A stretch of DNA of 64,000 nucleotides from an uncultured Verrucomicrobiota bacterium (GTDB lineage: Bacteria; Verrucomicrobiota; Verrucomicrobiia; Opitutales; Seribacteraceae), in assembly GCA_902618175.1 (NCBI GenBank), contig CACMZN010000004.1:1-64000 (forward strand), in the 5' to 3' direction. Positions within the stretch are counted from its first letter, which is position 1. Each line of letters begins with the position of its first letter. Made by a program: the position numbers and the translations under genes. The notes under the pieces were generated by a model, which was not told the origin of the DNA, made no database searches, and was given only the letters and a program-made list of their open reading frames with translations. Shown here one piece after another: positions 8,842 through 17,198 of this stretch.

Positions 8842-9414
8842 TCAAGTCCGTAAGCTGGTCAGGGAATTTCTGAGTTTTTCAATCCCAAGACGAATTCTTG
8901 ATTTCACCGTTCCCAGGGACAACTCCAATGTATCCGAAATTTCCTGATGATTCATTCCTCTGAAGTAAAATAATTCCAACACCTTTCTTTGGTCGGGGGG
9001 CAAGTAGGAAAAAGCGTTTTTCAAATGACTTCTCTCATCGCTGAGTGTCGCCTCCTCTGCACCGCTGGATTGGCTGGTGTCTTCTTTCACACCAAAGGAA
9101 TCATCAAACTCGTCTCGGTCCAAACGTCTTTTTCTCGATCGGTATCGATCAATGCTACGATTTCGAGTGAGTACCAAAAGCCAACTGCTGAATTTGCCTT
9201 TCCCGGTGGCGAAAGCGTCGGGTTTTCTCCAAAGGTAGGAAAAGACATCCTGAATGACTTCCTCCGCTTCCCATCTGTCACCGAGAATTTCAAGTGATAG
9301 GGAAAACATCGCACCGGCGAATCCATCATACAGTTCACCGAGGGCGGTGGAATCACCGTCCTTAATTCGATACCAAAGATCTGTGTCTATAATAGGCATG
9401 TATGATCCAACCAA
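8842..9414 (-). CDS. ECF RNA polymerase sigma factor (sigma-70 family, SigK/RpoE-like)
   Basis: This 190-residue ECF sigma factor directs RNA polymerase to a dedicated regulon. Region 2 is at about residues 25-95 (AEEVIQDVFSYLWRKPDAF and FSSWLLVLTRNRSIDRYRSR, the -10-binding helix). Region 4 is at about residues 135-185 (LPPDQRKVLELFYFRGMNHQ and GTVKSRIRLGIEKLR, the helix-turn-helix). The acidic linker between them is typical. It leads a two-gene unit with the anti-sigma-like gene. The start could be Met1 or Met6 (9399). Regulon unknown. Confidence 0.93.
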   Translation of the reverse strand: MVGSYMPIIDTDLWYRIKDGDSTALGELYDGFAGAMFSLSLEILGDRWEAEEVIQDVFSYLWRKPDAFATGKGKFSSWLLVLTRNRSIDRYRSRKRRLDRDEFDDSFGVKEDTSQSSGAEEATLSDERSHLKNAFSYLPPDQRKVLELFYFRGMNHQEISDTLELSLGTVKSRIRLGIEKLRNSLTSLRT

Positions 9415-9499
9415 TATAAAAAAGTGTTGTGTATGGTAAAAGCGATTCCCGCAAATGATTTATTTTAAATCCAAAAGTAAAGTTTTCGTTTTCTGTCTA

Positions 9500-9518
9500 T
9501 TCTACGTAAGCCGTAGAA
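9500..9518. repeat. Perfect 7-bp inverted repeat
   Basis: TTCTACG, a 5-base loop, then CGTAGAA forms a perfect short hairpin between the DUF2237 gene and the sigma factor gene. It follows the DUF2237 stop and could help end that transcript or be a protein site upstream of the sigma factor promoter. It lacks a T-run, so it is not a classical terminator. Confidence 0.4.
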
Positions 9519-9536
9519 GCGCCCATGCCATCCAAC

Positions 9537-9917
9537 TTAAAGAGCGTGAGCTTTCAGATTTTCAAGATCAATAACTTGTAGAGCTGATTCCTCACAAGCT
9601 AGCAACTTAACTTTTGGAGGAACTCCGGCTTCAAAAGCCTCCTGCCAGCGACCAGCGCACAAACACCAAAAATCTCCTTCCTTCAAGCCTGGAAAATTAA
9701 ATTCCGGAACCGAAGTGGATAAATCGTTCCCCATGGCCTGGCTGAAGGAGAGAAATTCATTTGTCATCTGAGCGCAAACCACATGTTTGCCCCTATCACT
9801 ATCATCAGTCTCGCAGGAACCATTGCGAAACCACCCGGTACTTAGATCTGCACAACAAGGTTGCAAAGCACTACCCAGAACATTTGTGGGATTTTTGCTG
9901 ATTACAGGCTTAATCAC
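9537..9917 (-). CDS. DUF2237 family protein
   Basis: This 126-residue protein is an unmistakable DUF2237 member. Visible family motifs are TNVLGSALQPCCADLSTGWF, GKHVVCAQMTNEFLSFS, GNDLSTSVPEFNFPGLKEGD and WCLCAGRWQEAFEAG, ending in DLENLKAHAL. Conserved cysteines in the CCADL, VVCAQM and WCLCAGR segments suggest a metal or redox role, but no function is established. It is cytoplasmic and appears monocistronic. Confidence 0.93.
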   Translation of the reverse strand: MIKPVISKNPTNVLGSALQPCCADLSTGWFRNGSCETDDSDRGKHVVCAQMTNEFLSFSQAMGNDLSTSVPEFNFPGLKEGDFWCLCAGRWQEAFEAGVPPKVKLLACEESALQVIDLENLKAHAL

Positions 9918-10009
9918 ATTACCATTTAAACCACGATTTTATTTCGTTCAAGCAACGAAGGTAAATTTCTTGCGTGACCCTTGGGGTAAAAATTGCAGGG
10001 TAGTTGTCG

Positions 10010-11363
10010 ATGAGTGAAATCCTTGGAGAATTATCGGGCTTACTTTGGGAAAACCTACTTTATTTGCTTCTTGGAGGCGGACTTTTCTTTGCAATCTTTT
10101 CCCGGTTTACTTCCTTCCGCTATTTTGGGCATGGTCTTCGTCTGTTGATCGATAAGAGGAATGAATCGGATGCACCTGGTGAAATTTCACATTTTCGAGC
10201 TCTTTGCAGCGCCCTATCTGGAACGGTTGGAATGGGGAACGTCGCAGGAGTTGCGGTTGCTCTGACACAAGGTGGACCCGGAGCTATTTTCTGGATGTGG
10301 ATATGTGCCTTGCTGGGTATGGCCACTAAATTCTACACCTGTTCTCTGGCAGTCATGTATCGGGGGAAAGACGAAAAAGGCGTGGAACAGGGGGGGCCGA
10401 TGTACTTTATAAGCGAGGGATTGGGTAGAAGGTGGAAACCGCTCGCGTTTTTTTTCTCTGCCTGCGGCATGTTTGGATGCTTGCCTTTACTTCAGTCCAA
10501 TCAGTTGACTCAGATTTTTCGTTTCATGTTCTTCGAACCTAATAATTGGTTTGTAGGTTCGGAAACAGTGGTTCAAACCGGTAACTTTTTATTTGGTCTT
10601 GTTGTCGCTTTTTTCGTGGGTCTTGTGGTGGTGGGAGGAATCACTCGAATCGGAGCAGTCGCCGCTCGGCTTGTTCCAGGTATGATCTTGCTTTATGGAG
10701 GTACTTCTCTGGTTATCCTTTTCATATATGCCGATCGCATTGTCCCCGCTCTTGGCTTGATCCTCACCGATGCCTTCAGCGGGCGTGCAGTTGCGGGGGG
10801 GGGCGGTGGGCATGGTCATTGTAACCGGGGTTCGCAGAGCCGCATTCTCCAACGAAGCAGGGATGGGCACCGAGGCCATGGCTCATGGCGCTGCTAAAAC
10901 GAATGAACCGATCCGCGAGGGTCTGGTGGCCATGTGGGGACCAGTCATAGATACTTTGCTCATGTGCACCCTTACCGGCCTTGTTCTTCTGGTCACAGAC
11001 AGTTGGCAGTCGGCTGAAAAAGATGGTGTCCTTCTGACCATCTCTGCTTTCGAATCCGCTTTGCCTGGCATCGGTTCTTATCTTCTGCTGATAGGGGTAC
11101 TTTGCCTTAGCTTTTCATCGATGATTGGATTTTCCTACTATGTCTTGAAATGTGGATGCTTTCTGTTTGGAGGAAAAGCACGTTTGCCTGTCCTGGGTTT
11201 TTATCTTTCGGCCATTGTAATTTCCGCCTTGGTTGAACTGAGCACGGTGATTAATTTTCTGGACATCTCCTTTGGACTCATGGCAATACCGACGATCTTG
11301 GCAAGCATCCTTCTTGCGCCCCGAGTAAACTCGGCAGCACAAACCTACTTTTCCAAATTATAG
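10010..11363 (+). pseudogene. Sodium:alanine symporter family gene interrupted by a frameshift in a G9 tract
   Basis: The two halves together encode one AgcS-type Na+/amino-acid symporter of about 450 residues. The first frame runs from the ATG at 10010 (AGGG ribosome-binding site about 9 bases upstream) and contains ALSGTVGMGNVAGVAVALTQ and MYFISEGLG. It shifts out of frame at a run of nine G at 10795-10803. The second frame resumes with VTGVRRAAFSNEAGMGTEAMAH, a conserved AgcS motif, and continues to TAG at 11361. Eight G would restore the frame as Ala-Gly-Gly-Ala-Val-Gly-Met. This could be a sequencing error, a phase-variable tract or a true null. The conserved downstream half shows no other damage, which favours an error or recent event. 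Confidence 0.88.
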
Positions 11364-11375
11364 ACTTCGAAAGAT

Positions 11376-13748
11376 CTACTCACCGTATGGGATCCAGATG
11401 TTCTTAACTTCGGTTGCTTGTCGAAGAAACTCTTTCCCTTCACCCTGTTTTGCCTCCTTCCAGTTTCGGCAAAGTCCATGATTCACCCAAGTTCGCTTAA
11501 GGTTGGTCGCAGATGCCTTTTCGATGGATGCGGATTGTTTGGAGGAACCAAAATACCAAACCGCATCCAGTTCCATGTGACCAGCTAGAGTTTCAGCTAT
11601 TTCACTGTGTTTTGCCGTAATCAGGTTGAAAACTCCCTTGGGAAGATCAGAAGTTTCGAAAACTTGGTATAAGTCCGTAGCGGAAAGTGGGAAGGGTTCG
11701 GATGGAATGGCAACCAGTGCATTGCCCATGGCTAAAGCGGGAGCGATGAGAGAAACCAAACCGAGAAGTGGATTCTCGTCTGGACAAATTATTCCTATCG
11801 TGCCAACTGGCTCATTCATGGCCAGAGCGACTCCACGAATTGGGGCTCCACGGATCCCCCCATCAAATTTGTCCGCCCACGCTGCATAGGTGAAGATCCT
11901 TCTAATCGAAAGCTCAACTTCTTGGATGGCGGAAAGTGAATTCTCTCCCGTCATGGAGACGATTCGTTTTGCGAATTCCTCCGTGCGAACTGCCAAATTT
12001 TCAGCTAAATAATACAGAATCTGAGCTCGCAAATGAGCGGTAGACTTTCCCCAACTTTTGGCAGTATTGGCGGCCTCAACGGCATTACGGACATCTTTGC
12101 GGTTTCCATGACCAACCAGTCCGATTTTCTTACCTTCCGCCGAAAAGACGGGATAAGAATATCCATTGTCCGGTCGGGTCTGTTTTCCTCCGATGAAGAG
12201 TTTTGAGGTTCGATCAATTTCAGATGTCGCAGGCTTCAAGATTCCGGTTTTGGATTCGAGGACCTGTAAACAGTCTTTGGACAGATGTCGCAGGCGGGTG
12301 TAGGCTTGAAGACCTTCCCAACCACCTTCCCGGCCAAAACCACTTTCTCTTCTTCCACCAAATTCAACGGAGGCGTCGAATTGATTGGTCGAATTAATCC
12401 ATACAACTCCACACACAATCTTTGGAGCAAGGTCGAGGGCAAGATTTATATTCTCCGTCCAAATCGACGCAGCCAACCCATACCGGGTGTTGTTGGCCAA
12501 GGCCACTGCTTCGTCCGGAGTTCGAAAGGTGGAGCCGACCAACACAGGACCAAAGATTTCCTCTTGCATCAATCGGCAGGCAGGGTCGATTTCAGTAAGT
12601 AAAGTAGGGGGATAGAAGCAACCCGAGTCGGGCAATTCACCGGACCCAACATGAACCTCGCCGCCTTCCTCTAACCCAACTTGAACCAACTGTGTTATGG
12701 AATCGAGTTGCTTGGGATCGACAATCGCTCCCAAATCTACGGATTTGTCCAAAGGATCTCCAACCCTGAGTTTATCCATGCGAGCTTTTAATTTCTTATG
12801 AAAAACGTCAGCTACTCCTTCCTGTACGAAAAGACGGGACCCGGCGCAACAGACTTGGCCCTGATTAAACCAAATCGCATCCACCAGTCCTTCGACTGCA
12901 CTGTCTAAGTCAGCGTCATCGAAAACCAAATAGGGAGATTTTCCGCCAAGTTCCAAAGTGAGCTCCTTTTTCTGTCCTGCGATGGCTTTTCGGATTTTTC
13001 TTCCAACGGATGTGGATCCGGTGAAAGCCACTTTGTCGATCCCCTCGTGTTTTACGAGCATTTCACCCACCCGACCATCTCCGGTGATTAAGTTGACAAC
13101 GCCCTTTGGCAGCCCTGCTTCGCTGCAGATTTCTCCAAACAACAAGGCAGTGAGTGAAGTGTATTCAGCTGGTTTCAGCACTAAAGTGTTTCCCATTGCA
13201 AGAGCAGGAGCAATTTTCCAAGCAAGCATCAGAAGGGGGAAATTCCAGGGAATAATCTGTCCAGCAACACCGACCGCCTGATGATCAGGCATTTCCTTTT
13301 CCATCAATTGTGCGGAGCCCGCATGGTAGTAAAAGTGTCGAATCACGAGGGGAAGGTCAATGTCTCGGCTCTCTCGGATGGGCTTGCCGTTGTCCATGGA
13401 TTCGAGTACCGCAAAAAGCTTTGAGTGTTTCTGGATCAAACGAGCCAAGGCGTAAAGGTATTTGGCTCTTTCGGTTCCTCCCAAATTTTCCCATTTGGGT
13501 TGAGCCTTGCGGGCAGCTTGGACTGCAAAGTCAACTTCCACCTCGGTGGCTTGCGGGATTTGAGCAAGGAGTTGTCCGTTTGCCGGATTTCGGCTTTCGA
13601 AGAATTCACATTCTGAAGGCTGGTGAGGTTTGCCGTTCACATACATGCTCATCTTTCCCCCATGCTTGTCAATCCAAGCCAAAGCTTGTTCCGGGCTTTC
13701 GGGTGACTTGCCAAAATCCATCGTCTCCAAAATTTCTTTAATTTTCAT
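11376..13748 (-). CDS. ALDH16-type tandem aldehyde dehydrogenase
   Basis: This 790-residue protein has a complete NAD(P)-aldehyde dehydrogenase domain (residues 1 to about 480) followed by a shorter ALDH-like domain (about 515-790). The first domain has IIPWNFPLLMLAWKIAPALA, the general-base Glu in LTLELGGKSPY and the nucleophile in FNQGQVCCAGSR (near residue 300). The second keeps GTIGIICPDENPLLGLVSLI but lacks the catalytic Cys segment. This architecture is that of ALDH16, known from animals and some bacteria. It lies 5 bases downstream of the deoxyribose-phosphate aldolase gene, so acetaldehyde is the likely physiological substrate. That substrate is an inference from context. Confidence 0.9.
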   Translation of the reverse strand: MKIKEILETMDFGKSPESPEQALAWIDKHGGKMSMYVNGKPHQPSECEFFESRNPANGQLLAQIPQATEVEVDFAVQAARKAQPKWENLGGTERAKYLYALARLIQKHSKLFAVLESMDNGKPIRESRDIDLPLVIRHFYYHAGSAQLMEKEMPDHQAVGVAGQIIPWNFPLLMLAWKIAPALAMGNTLVLKPAEYTSLTALLFGEICSEAGLPKGVVNLITGDGRVGEMLVKHEGIDKVAFTGSTSVGRKIRKAIAGQKKELTLELGGKSPYLVFDDADLDSAVEGLVDAIWFNQGQVCCAGSRLFVQEGVADVFHKKLKARMDKLRVGDPLDKSVDLGAIVDPKQLDSITQLVQVGLEEGGEVHVGSGELPDSGCFYPPTLLTEIDPACRLMQEEIFGPVLVGSTFRTPDEAVALANNTRYGLAASIWTENINLALDLAPKIVCGVVWINSTNQFDASVEFGGRRESGFGREGGWEGLQAYTRLRHLSKDCLQVLESKTGILKPATSEIDRTSKLFIGGKQTRPDNGYSYPVFSAEGKKIGLVGHGNRKDVRNAVEAANTAKSWGKSTAHLRAQILYYLAENLAVRTEEFAKRIVSMTGENSLSAIQEVELSIRRIFTYAAWADKFDGGIRGAPIRGVALAMNEPVGTIGIICPDENPLLGLVSLIAPALAMGNALVAIPSEPFPLSATDLYQVFETSDLPKGVFNLITAKHSEIAETLAGHMELDAVWYFGSSKQSASIEKASATNLKRTWVNHGLCRNWKEAKQGEGKEFLRQATEVKNIWIPYGE

Positions 13749-13753
13749 AGCTT

Positions 13754-14791
13754 TTATGCGATGGCATGTCGATAAGAGGCCGAGTAGTGCCCAGTAACAA
13801 AATGTTCGAGTTGGCGTTCGATGTCTCCGAGCAGACTGGAGGCTCCGAAGCGAAAAAGATCAGGTTGTAGCCAGCGGTTTCCCAACTCCTCTTTGATAAG
13901 GGAAAGATAAGTGAGAGCATCCTTCGCTTTGGATATGCCACCTGCTGGTTTGTAACCGACCTTAAAGCCGGTGCGTTCAAAGTAGTCTCTGATTTGTCTG
14001 ATCATCGCAAGACTTACAGACAGGGTCGCGTTTACGCTTTCCTTACCAGTGGAGGTCTTGATGAAGTCTGCTCCAGCCATCATACAGATAAGGGAGGCGC
14101 GGGCGACGTTGCGCAATGTTCCAAGTTCTCCGGTGGCAAGGATTGCTTTGAGGTGAGCATCTCCACAGGCTTCCCGAAAAGCTTTCATCTCATCATAAAG
14201 AGCATTCCAATTCTGCGAAAGAACATGTCTTCGTGATATCACGACGTCAATTTCATCAGCTCCAGCCTTCACGGATTCTCCTATTTCGGATAGGCGGAGG
14301 GAATACGGAGACAGTCCGGCTGGGAAACCAGTGGACACTGCGGCGACGGGAATTCCTGATCCCTCCAGAGATCGAACCGCTGCCCGAACCATCTCATGGT
14401 ATACGCAAATAGCCGCGGTGGTAATACTTCCGGGCTGGAAGCCCAGTTTTTGAAGAATATCTGCTCTTACGGGTATACGTCCCTTTCGACAGAGTCGACG
14501 TACCCGGTTTTCAGTGTCGTCACCGGAAAGCGTGGTTAGATCAATGCAGGAAACAGACTTGAGCAACCAGGCGGCTTGGTTGGCTTTTTTGATTGATCTT
14601 CTGCCTGGCAGCGTTTTGCACCTCCTTTCAATTGCTGAGGTATTTGCCTGCACTGAAGTGACCCAGTCCAGATCTAGTTTGATTCCTGAATTCCGCAATA
14701 ATTTATCTGTTTGGTCCTTCACTTTGTTGGGTAGACGGCAATGTTGGATTCTTCTATGATTTTTGACTTCTGGCAAGGGTTGAGTTTTCAC
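13754..14791 (-). CDS. deoC: Deoxyribose-phosphate aldolase, eukaryote-like (DERA) type
   Basis: This enzyme cleaves 2-deoxyribose-5-phosphate to acetaldehyde and glyceraldehyde-3-phosphate. It has 345 residues, longer than E. coli DeoC (259) and close to animal DERA. The Schiff-base lysine is Lys245 in DFIKTSTGKESVNAT, and the second catalytic lysine is Lys281 in VGYKPAGGIS. QAAWLLKSVSCIDLTTLSGD, AGADEIDVVISRRHVL and AILATGELGTL also read like the animal-type subgroup. It heads a two-gene unit with the ALDH16 gene, divergent from cdd. The 66-base divergent spacer should carry both promoters. Confidence 0.96.
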   Translation of the reverse strand: MKTQPLPEVKNHRRIQHCRLPNKVKDQTDKLLRNSGIKLDLDWVTSVQANTSAIERRCKTLPGRRSIKKANQAAWLLKSVSCIDLTTLSGDDTENRVRRLCRKGRIPVRADILQKLGFQPGSITTAAICVYHEMVRAAVRSLEGSGIPVAAVSTGFPAGLSPYSLRLSEIGESVKAGADEIDVVISRRHVLSQNWNALYDEMKAFREACGDAHLKAILATGELGTLRNVARASLICMMAGADFIKTSTGKESVNATLSVSLAMIRQIRDYFERTGFKVGYKPAGGISKAKDALTYLSLIKEELGNRWLQPDLFRFGASSLLGDIERQLEHFVTGHYSASYRHAIA

Positions 14792-14857
14792 ATTCTCCTG
14801 CCTTGCTCTTTGTCAAGCATCCTACCAAGATAAATATATTAAGCCGTACCTATTCTA

Positions 14858-15244
14858 ATGACTCTTTTCGAAAAAGCTCTCAGGGTTCGAGAAAATGCCC
14901 ATGCTCCCTATTCGAACTTTAAGGTTGGAGCAGCTTTGCGGACAAAAAATGGAAAGGTTTTCGTTGGATGCAATGTGGAGAATGCTGCTTACCCACAGGG
15001 GACTTGCGCTGAAGCCGGTGCCATTGCCGCAATGGTCGCTGCGGGTGAACATCGGATTGCCGAAATCTGGATAGTTGCCGATTCTTCGGAGACGGTTGCA
15101 CCTTGCGGAGGTTGTCGACAGAAGCTCGCAGAATTCTCTTCTCCTGATATGATCATCGTTCTTGCCGGACTTGAGGGAGAAAGGAAACGACGGACTCTAT
15201 TCGAATTGCTTCCCGATTCCTTTTCCGACGAGCATTTGTCTTGA
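14858..15244 (+). CDS. cdd: Cytidine deaminase
   Basis: This 128-residue homotetrameric-type cytidine deaminase converts (deoxy)cytidine to (deoxy)uridine. Zinc ligands and the proton shuttle are visible: Cys50 and Glu52 in TCAEAGAI, and Cys83 and Cys86 in APCGGCRQ. The substrate-binding HAPYSNFKVGAAL and GCNVENAAYPQGT motifs are intact. It is the first gene of cdd-deoA-upp-mqo; the next ATG comes 3 bases after its stop. Assignment is secure. Confidence 0.97.
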   Translation: MTLFEKALRVRENAHAPYSNFKVGAALRTKNGKVFVGCNVENAAYPQGTCAEAGAIAAMVAAGEHRIAEIWIVADSSETVAPCGGCRQKLAEFSSPDMIIVLAGLEGERKRRTLFELLPDSFSDEHLS

Positions 15245-15247
15245 TAG

Positions 15248-16564
15248 ATGAACATTCGAAATATTCTTGCCAAAGTCAGGAAGGGAGCCGCTCTAAGTGC
15301 AGGAGAGATCAGAACTTTCTCCAACGGCTTGGCGGACGGTTCGGTCAGCGATGTGCAAGCCGCCGCGTTTTCCATGGCGGTTTGCATCCATGGACTGTCC
15401 GAAGAAGAACGCATCGGATTGACCTTGTCGATGCGTGATTCGGGAGAGATTCGTTCCTGGGACTTGCCTGGCCCAGTGATTGACAAGCACTCAACTGGAG
15501 GAATAGGAGACAACACTTCACTGATTCTTGCTCCGGCATTGGCGGCCTGTGGAGGATTTGTCCCCATGGTCTCAGGTCGAGGATTGGGTCACACCGGTGG
15601 AACCTTGGATAAATTGGAATCCATACCCGGATACCAGGCTGAAGTTTCCACTGAACGCTTTGAGCAAGTGGTGGGTGGGGTGGGATGCGCCATCATTGGC
15701 GCAGGGAAGGGGATTGCTCCTGCCGATAAGCGTCTTTACGCTATTCGTGATTTTACGGGAACCGTAGACAGCATCGATCTCATCACCTCTTCAATTTTAT
15801 CCAAGAAACTCGCAGCGGGTTTGCAAGCTTTGGTTCTAGACGTCAAGGTAGGATCGGGAGCTTTTTTAAGCAAATTCGATGAAGCTCAGGCTCTGGCTCA
15901 ATCCCTAGTACGGGTAGCCAACGGAGCGGGATGTCGGACCATGGCTCTGCTTACCGACATGAATGAACCACTTGCAGAATCCGTGGGCAATGCATTGGAA
16001 GTCAAATCCGCCCTGAAGATCTTACGAAACGAACCGGGGGAAGAGAGATTAAGGAAGGTCAGTTTAGCGCTTGGATCGAAACTTATGGCCTCGTCAGGCT
16101 TGGCGGAGAATGAAAGATCAGCGGAGAAGAAGCTTTTGGAATCCTTGGCAACAGGTCGAGCTGCAGAGATTTTCGGGAAAATGGTAACCGAGCTAGGAGG
16201 ACCTGCTGATTTGTTGGAGAAATCCGAAAAATATTTGCCGAAACCAAAGGTCATCTTGGAATATCAGGCAAAATCTTCCGGATTCATTACCGAGTCCGAT
16301 GGGCGAATCTTGGGAGAGGCACTCATTGAACTGGGTGGTGGTCGAAGAAAGTTTGATGAATCCTTGGACCATTCCGTGGGACTGGATCGGATCGTTCGTT
16401 TGGATTCCTCTGTGAAAGCAGGTGATTCTCTGATGCGCATTTGCGCGGCTGATGAAAACACCGCCCGTCGAGTGGCGAGCCTGTTGGACAAAGCCTTTGT
16501 TTTTTCCGATCAACCCATGAAATCTTCGGAACTCATCATGCAAACCATATCATACGACCAATGA
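15248..16564 (+). CDS. deoA: Thymidine/pyrimidine-nucleoside phosphorylase
   Basis: This 438-residue enzyme splits thymidine or deoxyuridine with phosphate, releasing the base and deoxyribose-1-phosphate. The class signature is clear: [38 protein letters not shown] and [10 protein letters not shown]. These include the phosphate-binding KHSTGG and the glycine-rich hinge. Its length matches E. coli DeoA (440). The stop overlaps the upp start by 4 bases (ATGA). Its sugar product needs a phosphopentomutase (DeoB) to feed DERA, and none is in this window. Confidence 0.97.
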   Translation: MNIRNILAKVRKGAALSAGEIRTFSNGLADGSVSDVQAAAFSMAVCIHGLSEEERIGLTLSMRDSGEIRSWDLPGPVIDKHSTGGIGDNTSLILAPALAACGGFVPMVSGRGLGHTGGTLDKLESIPGYQAEVSTERFEQVVGGVGCAIIGAGKGIAPADKRLYAIRDFTGTVDSIDLITSSILSKKLAAGLQALVLDVKVGSGAFLSKFDEAQALAQSLVRVANGAGCRTMALLTDMNEPLAESVGNALEVKSALKILRNEPGEERLRKVSLALGSKLMASSGLAENERSAEKKLLESLATGRAAEIFGKMVTELGGPADLLEKSEKYLPKPKVILEYQAKSSGFITESDGRILGEALIELGGGRRKFDESLDHSVGLDRIVRLDSSVKAGDSLMRICAADENTARRVASLLDKAFVFSDQPMKSSELIMQTISYDQ

Positions 16565-17193
16565 CCAATCACCTTACGATCATTAAACATCCATTGATTC
16601 AGCATAAGCTGAGTCTAATGCGGAGCAAAGAGACCCCGAGCTCCGTTTTCCGTCATTTGTTGTGGGAAACTTCCATGCTCTTGGCCTATGAGATCACAAG
16701 GGATCTTCCTATCGTCAAGACAAGACTTGAAACCCCTTTATGTCAAATGCAGGCCCCCTTCATTGAGGGGAAAAAATTGGCTCTCATTTCAATTCTTCGC
16801 GCTGGCAATGGTTTGCTCAATGGTCTTCTTGAAGTCATTCCCTCAGCGCGAGTGGGATTCGTAGGTCTGTACCGAGACGAGGAAACCCTCGAACCTGTGG
16901 AGTATTACCTCAAAGTACCACCTCAACTTGATCAACGTCTGGTAATTGCTGTAGATCCTATGCTGGCGACGGGCAATTCTTCCGTAGCGGCGATTGATCG
17001 ATTGAAAGAAGAGGGAGCGAAGGATATGAGAATGCTTTGTCTTCTGGCAGCTCCGGAAGGAGTTGCTCGGATGAGAGAGATTCATCCGGAAGTTCCCATT
17101 TTCACTGCTGCTTTGGACGAGAAACTGAATGACCAGGGGTATATTGTTCCTGGTCTTGGCGACGCTGGCGATCGGATGTTCGGAACTTGCTGA
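16561..17193 (+). CDS. upp: Uracil phosphoribosyltransferase
   Basis: This 210-residue enzyme converts uracil and PRPP to UMP. Family motifs are the N-terminal [40 protein letters not shown], the PRPP loop [19 protein letters not shown], and the uracil-binding C-terminus [18 protein letters not shown]. It is translationally coupled to deoA and completes base salvage. Confidence 0.98.
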   Translation: MTNHLTIIKHPLIQHKLSLMRSKETPSSVFRHLLWETSMLLAYEITRDLPIVKTRLETPLCQMQAPFIEGKKLALISILRAGNGLLNGLLEVIPSARVGFVGLYRDEETLEPVEYYLKVPPQLDQRLVIAVDPMLATGNSSVAAIDRLKEEGAKDMRMLCLLAAPEGVARMREIHPEVPIFTAALDEKLNDQGYIVPGLGDAGDRMFGTC

Positions 17194-17198
17194 GTCAG

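Noticed and set aside
14810-14840. Sigma-70 promoter for cdd
   Set aside because: A TTGTCA-like -35 and TATATT-like -10 exist, but the spacing is 19 bases or the -10 is poor, so I do not call it.
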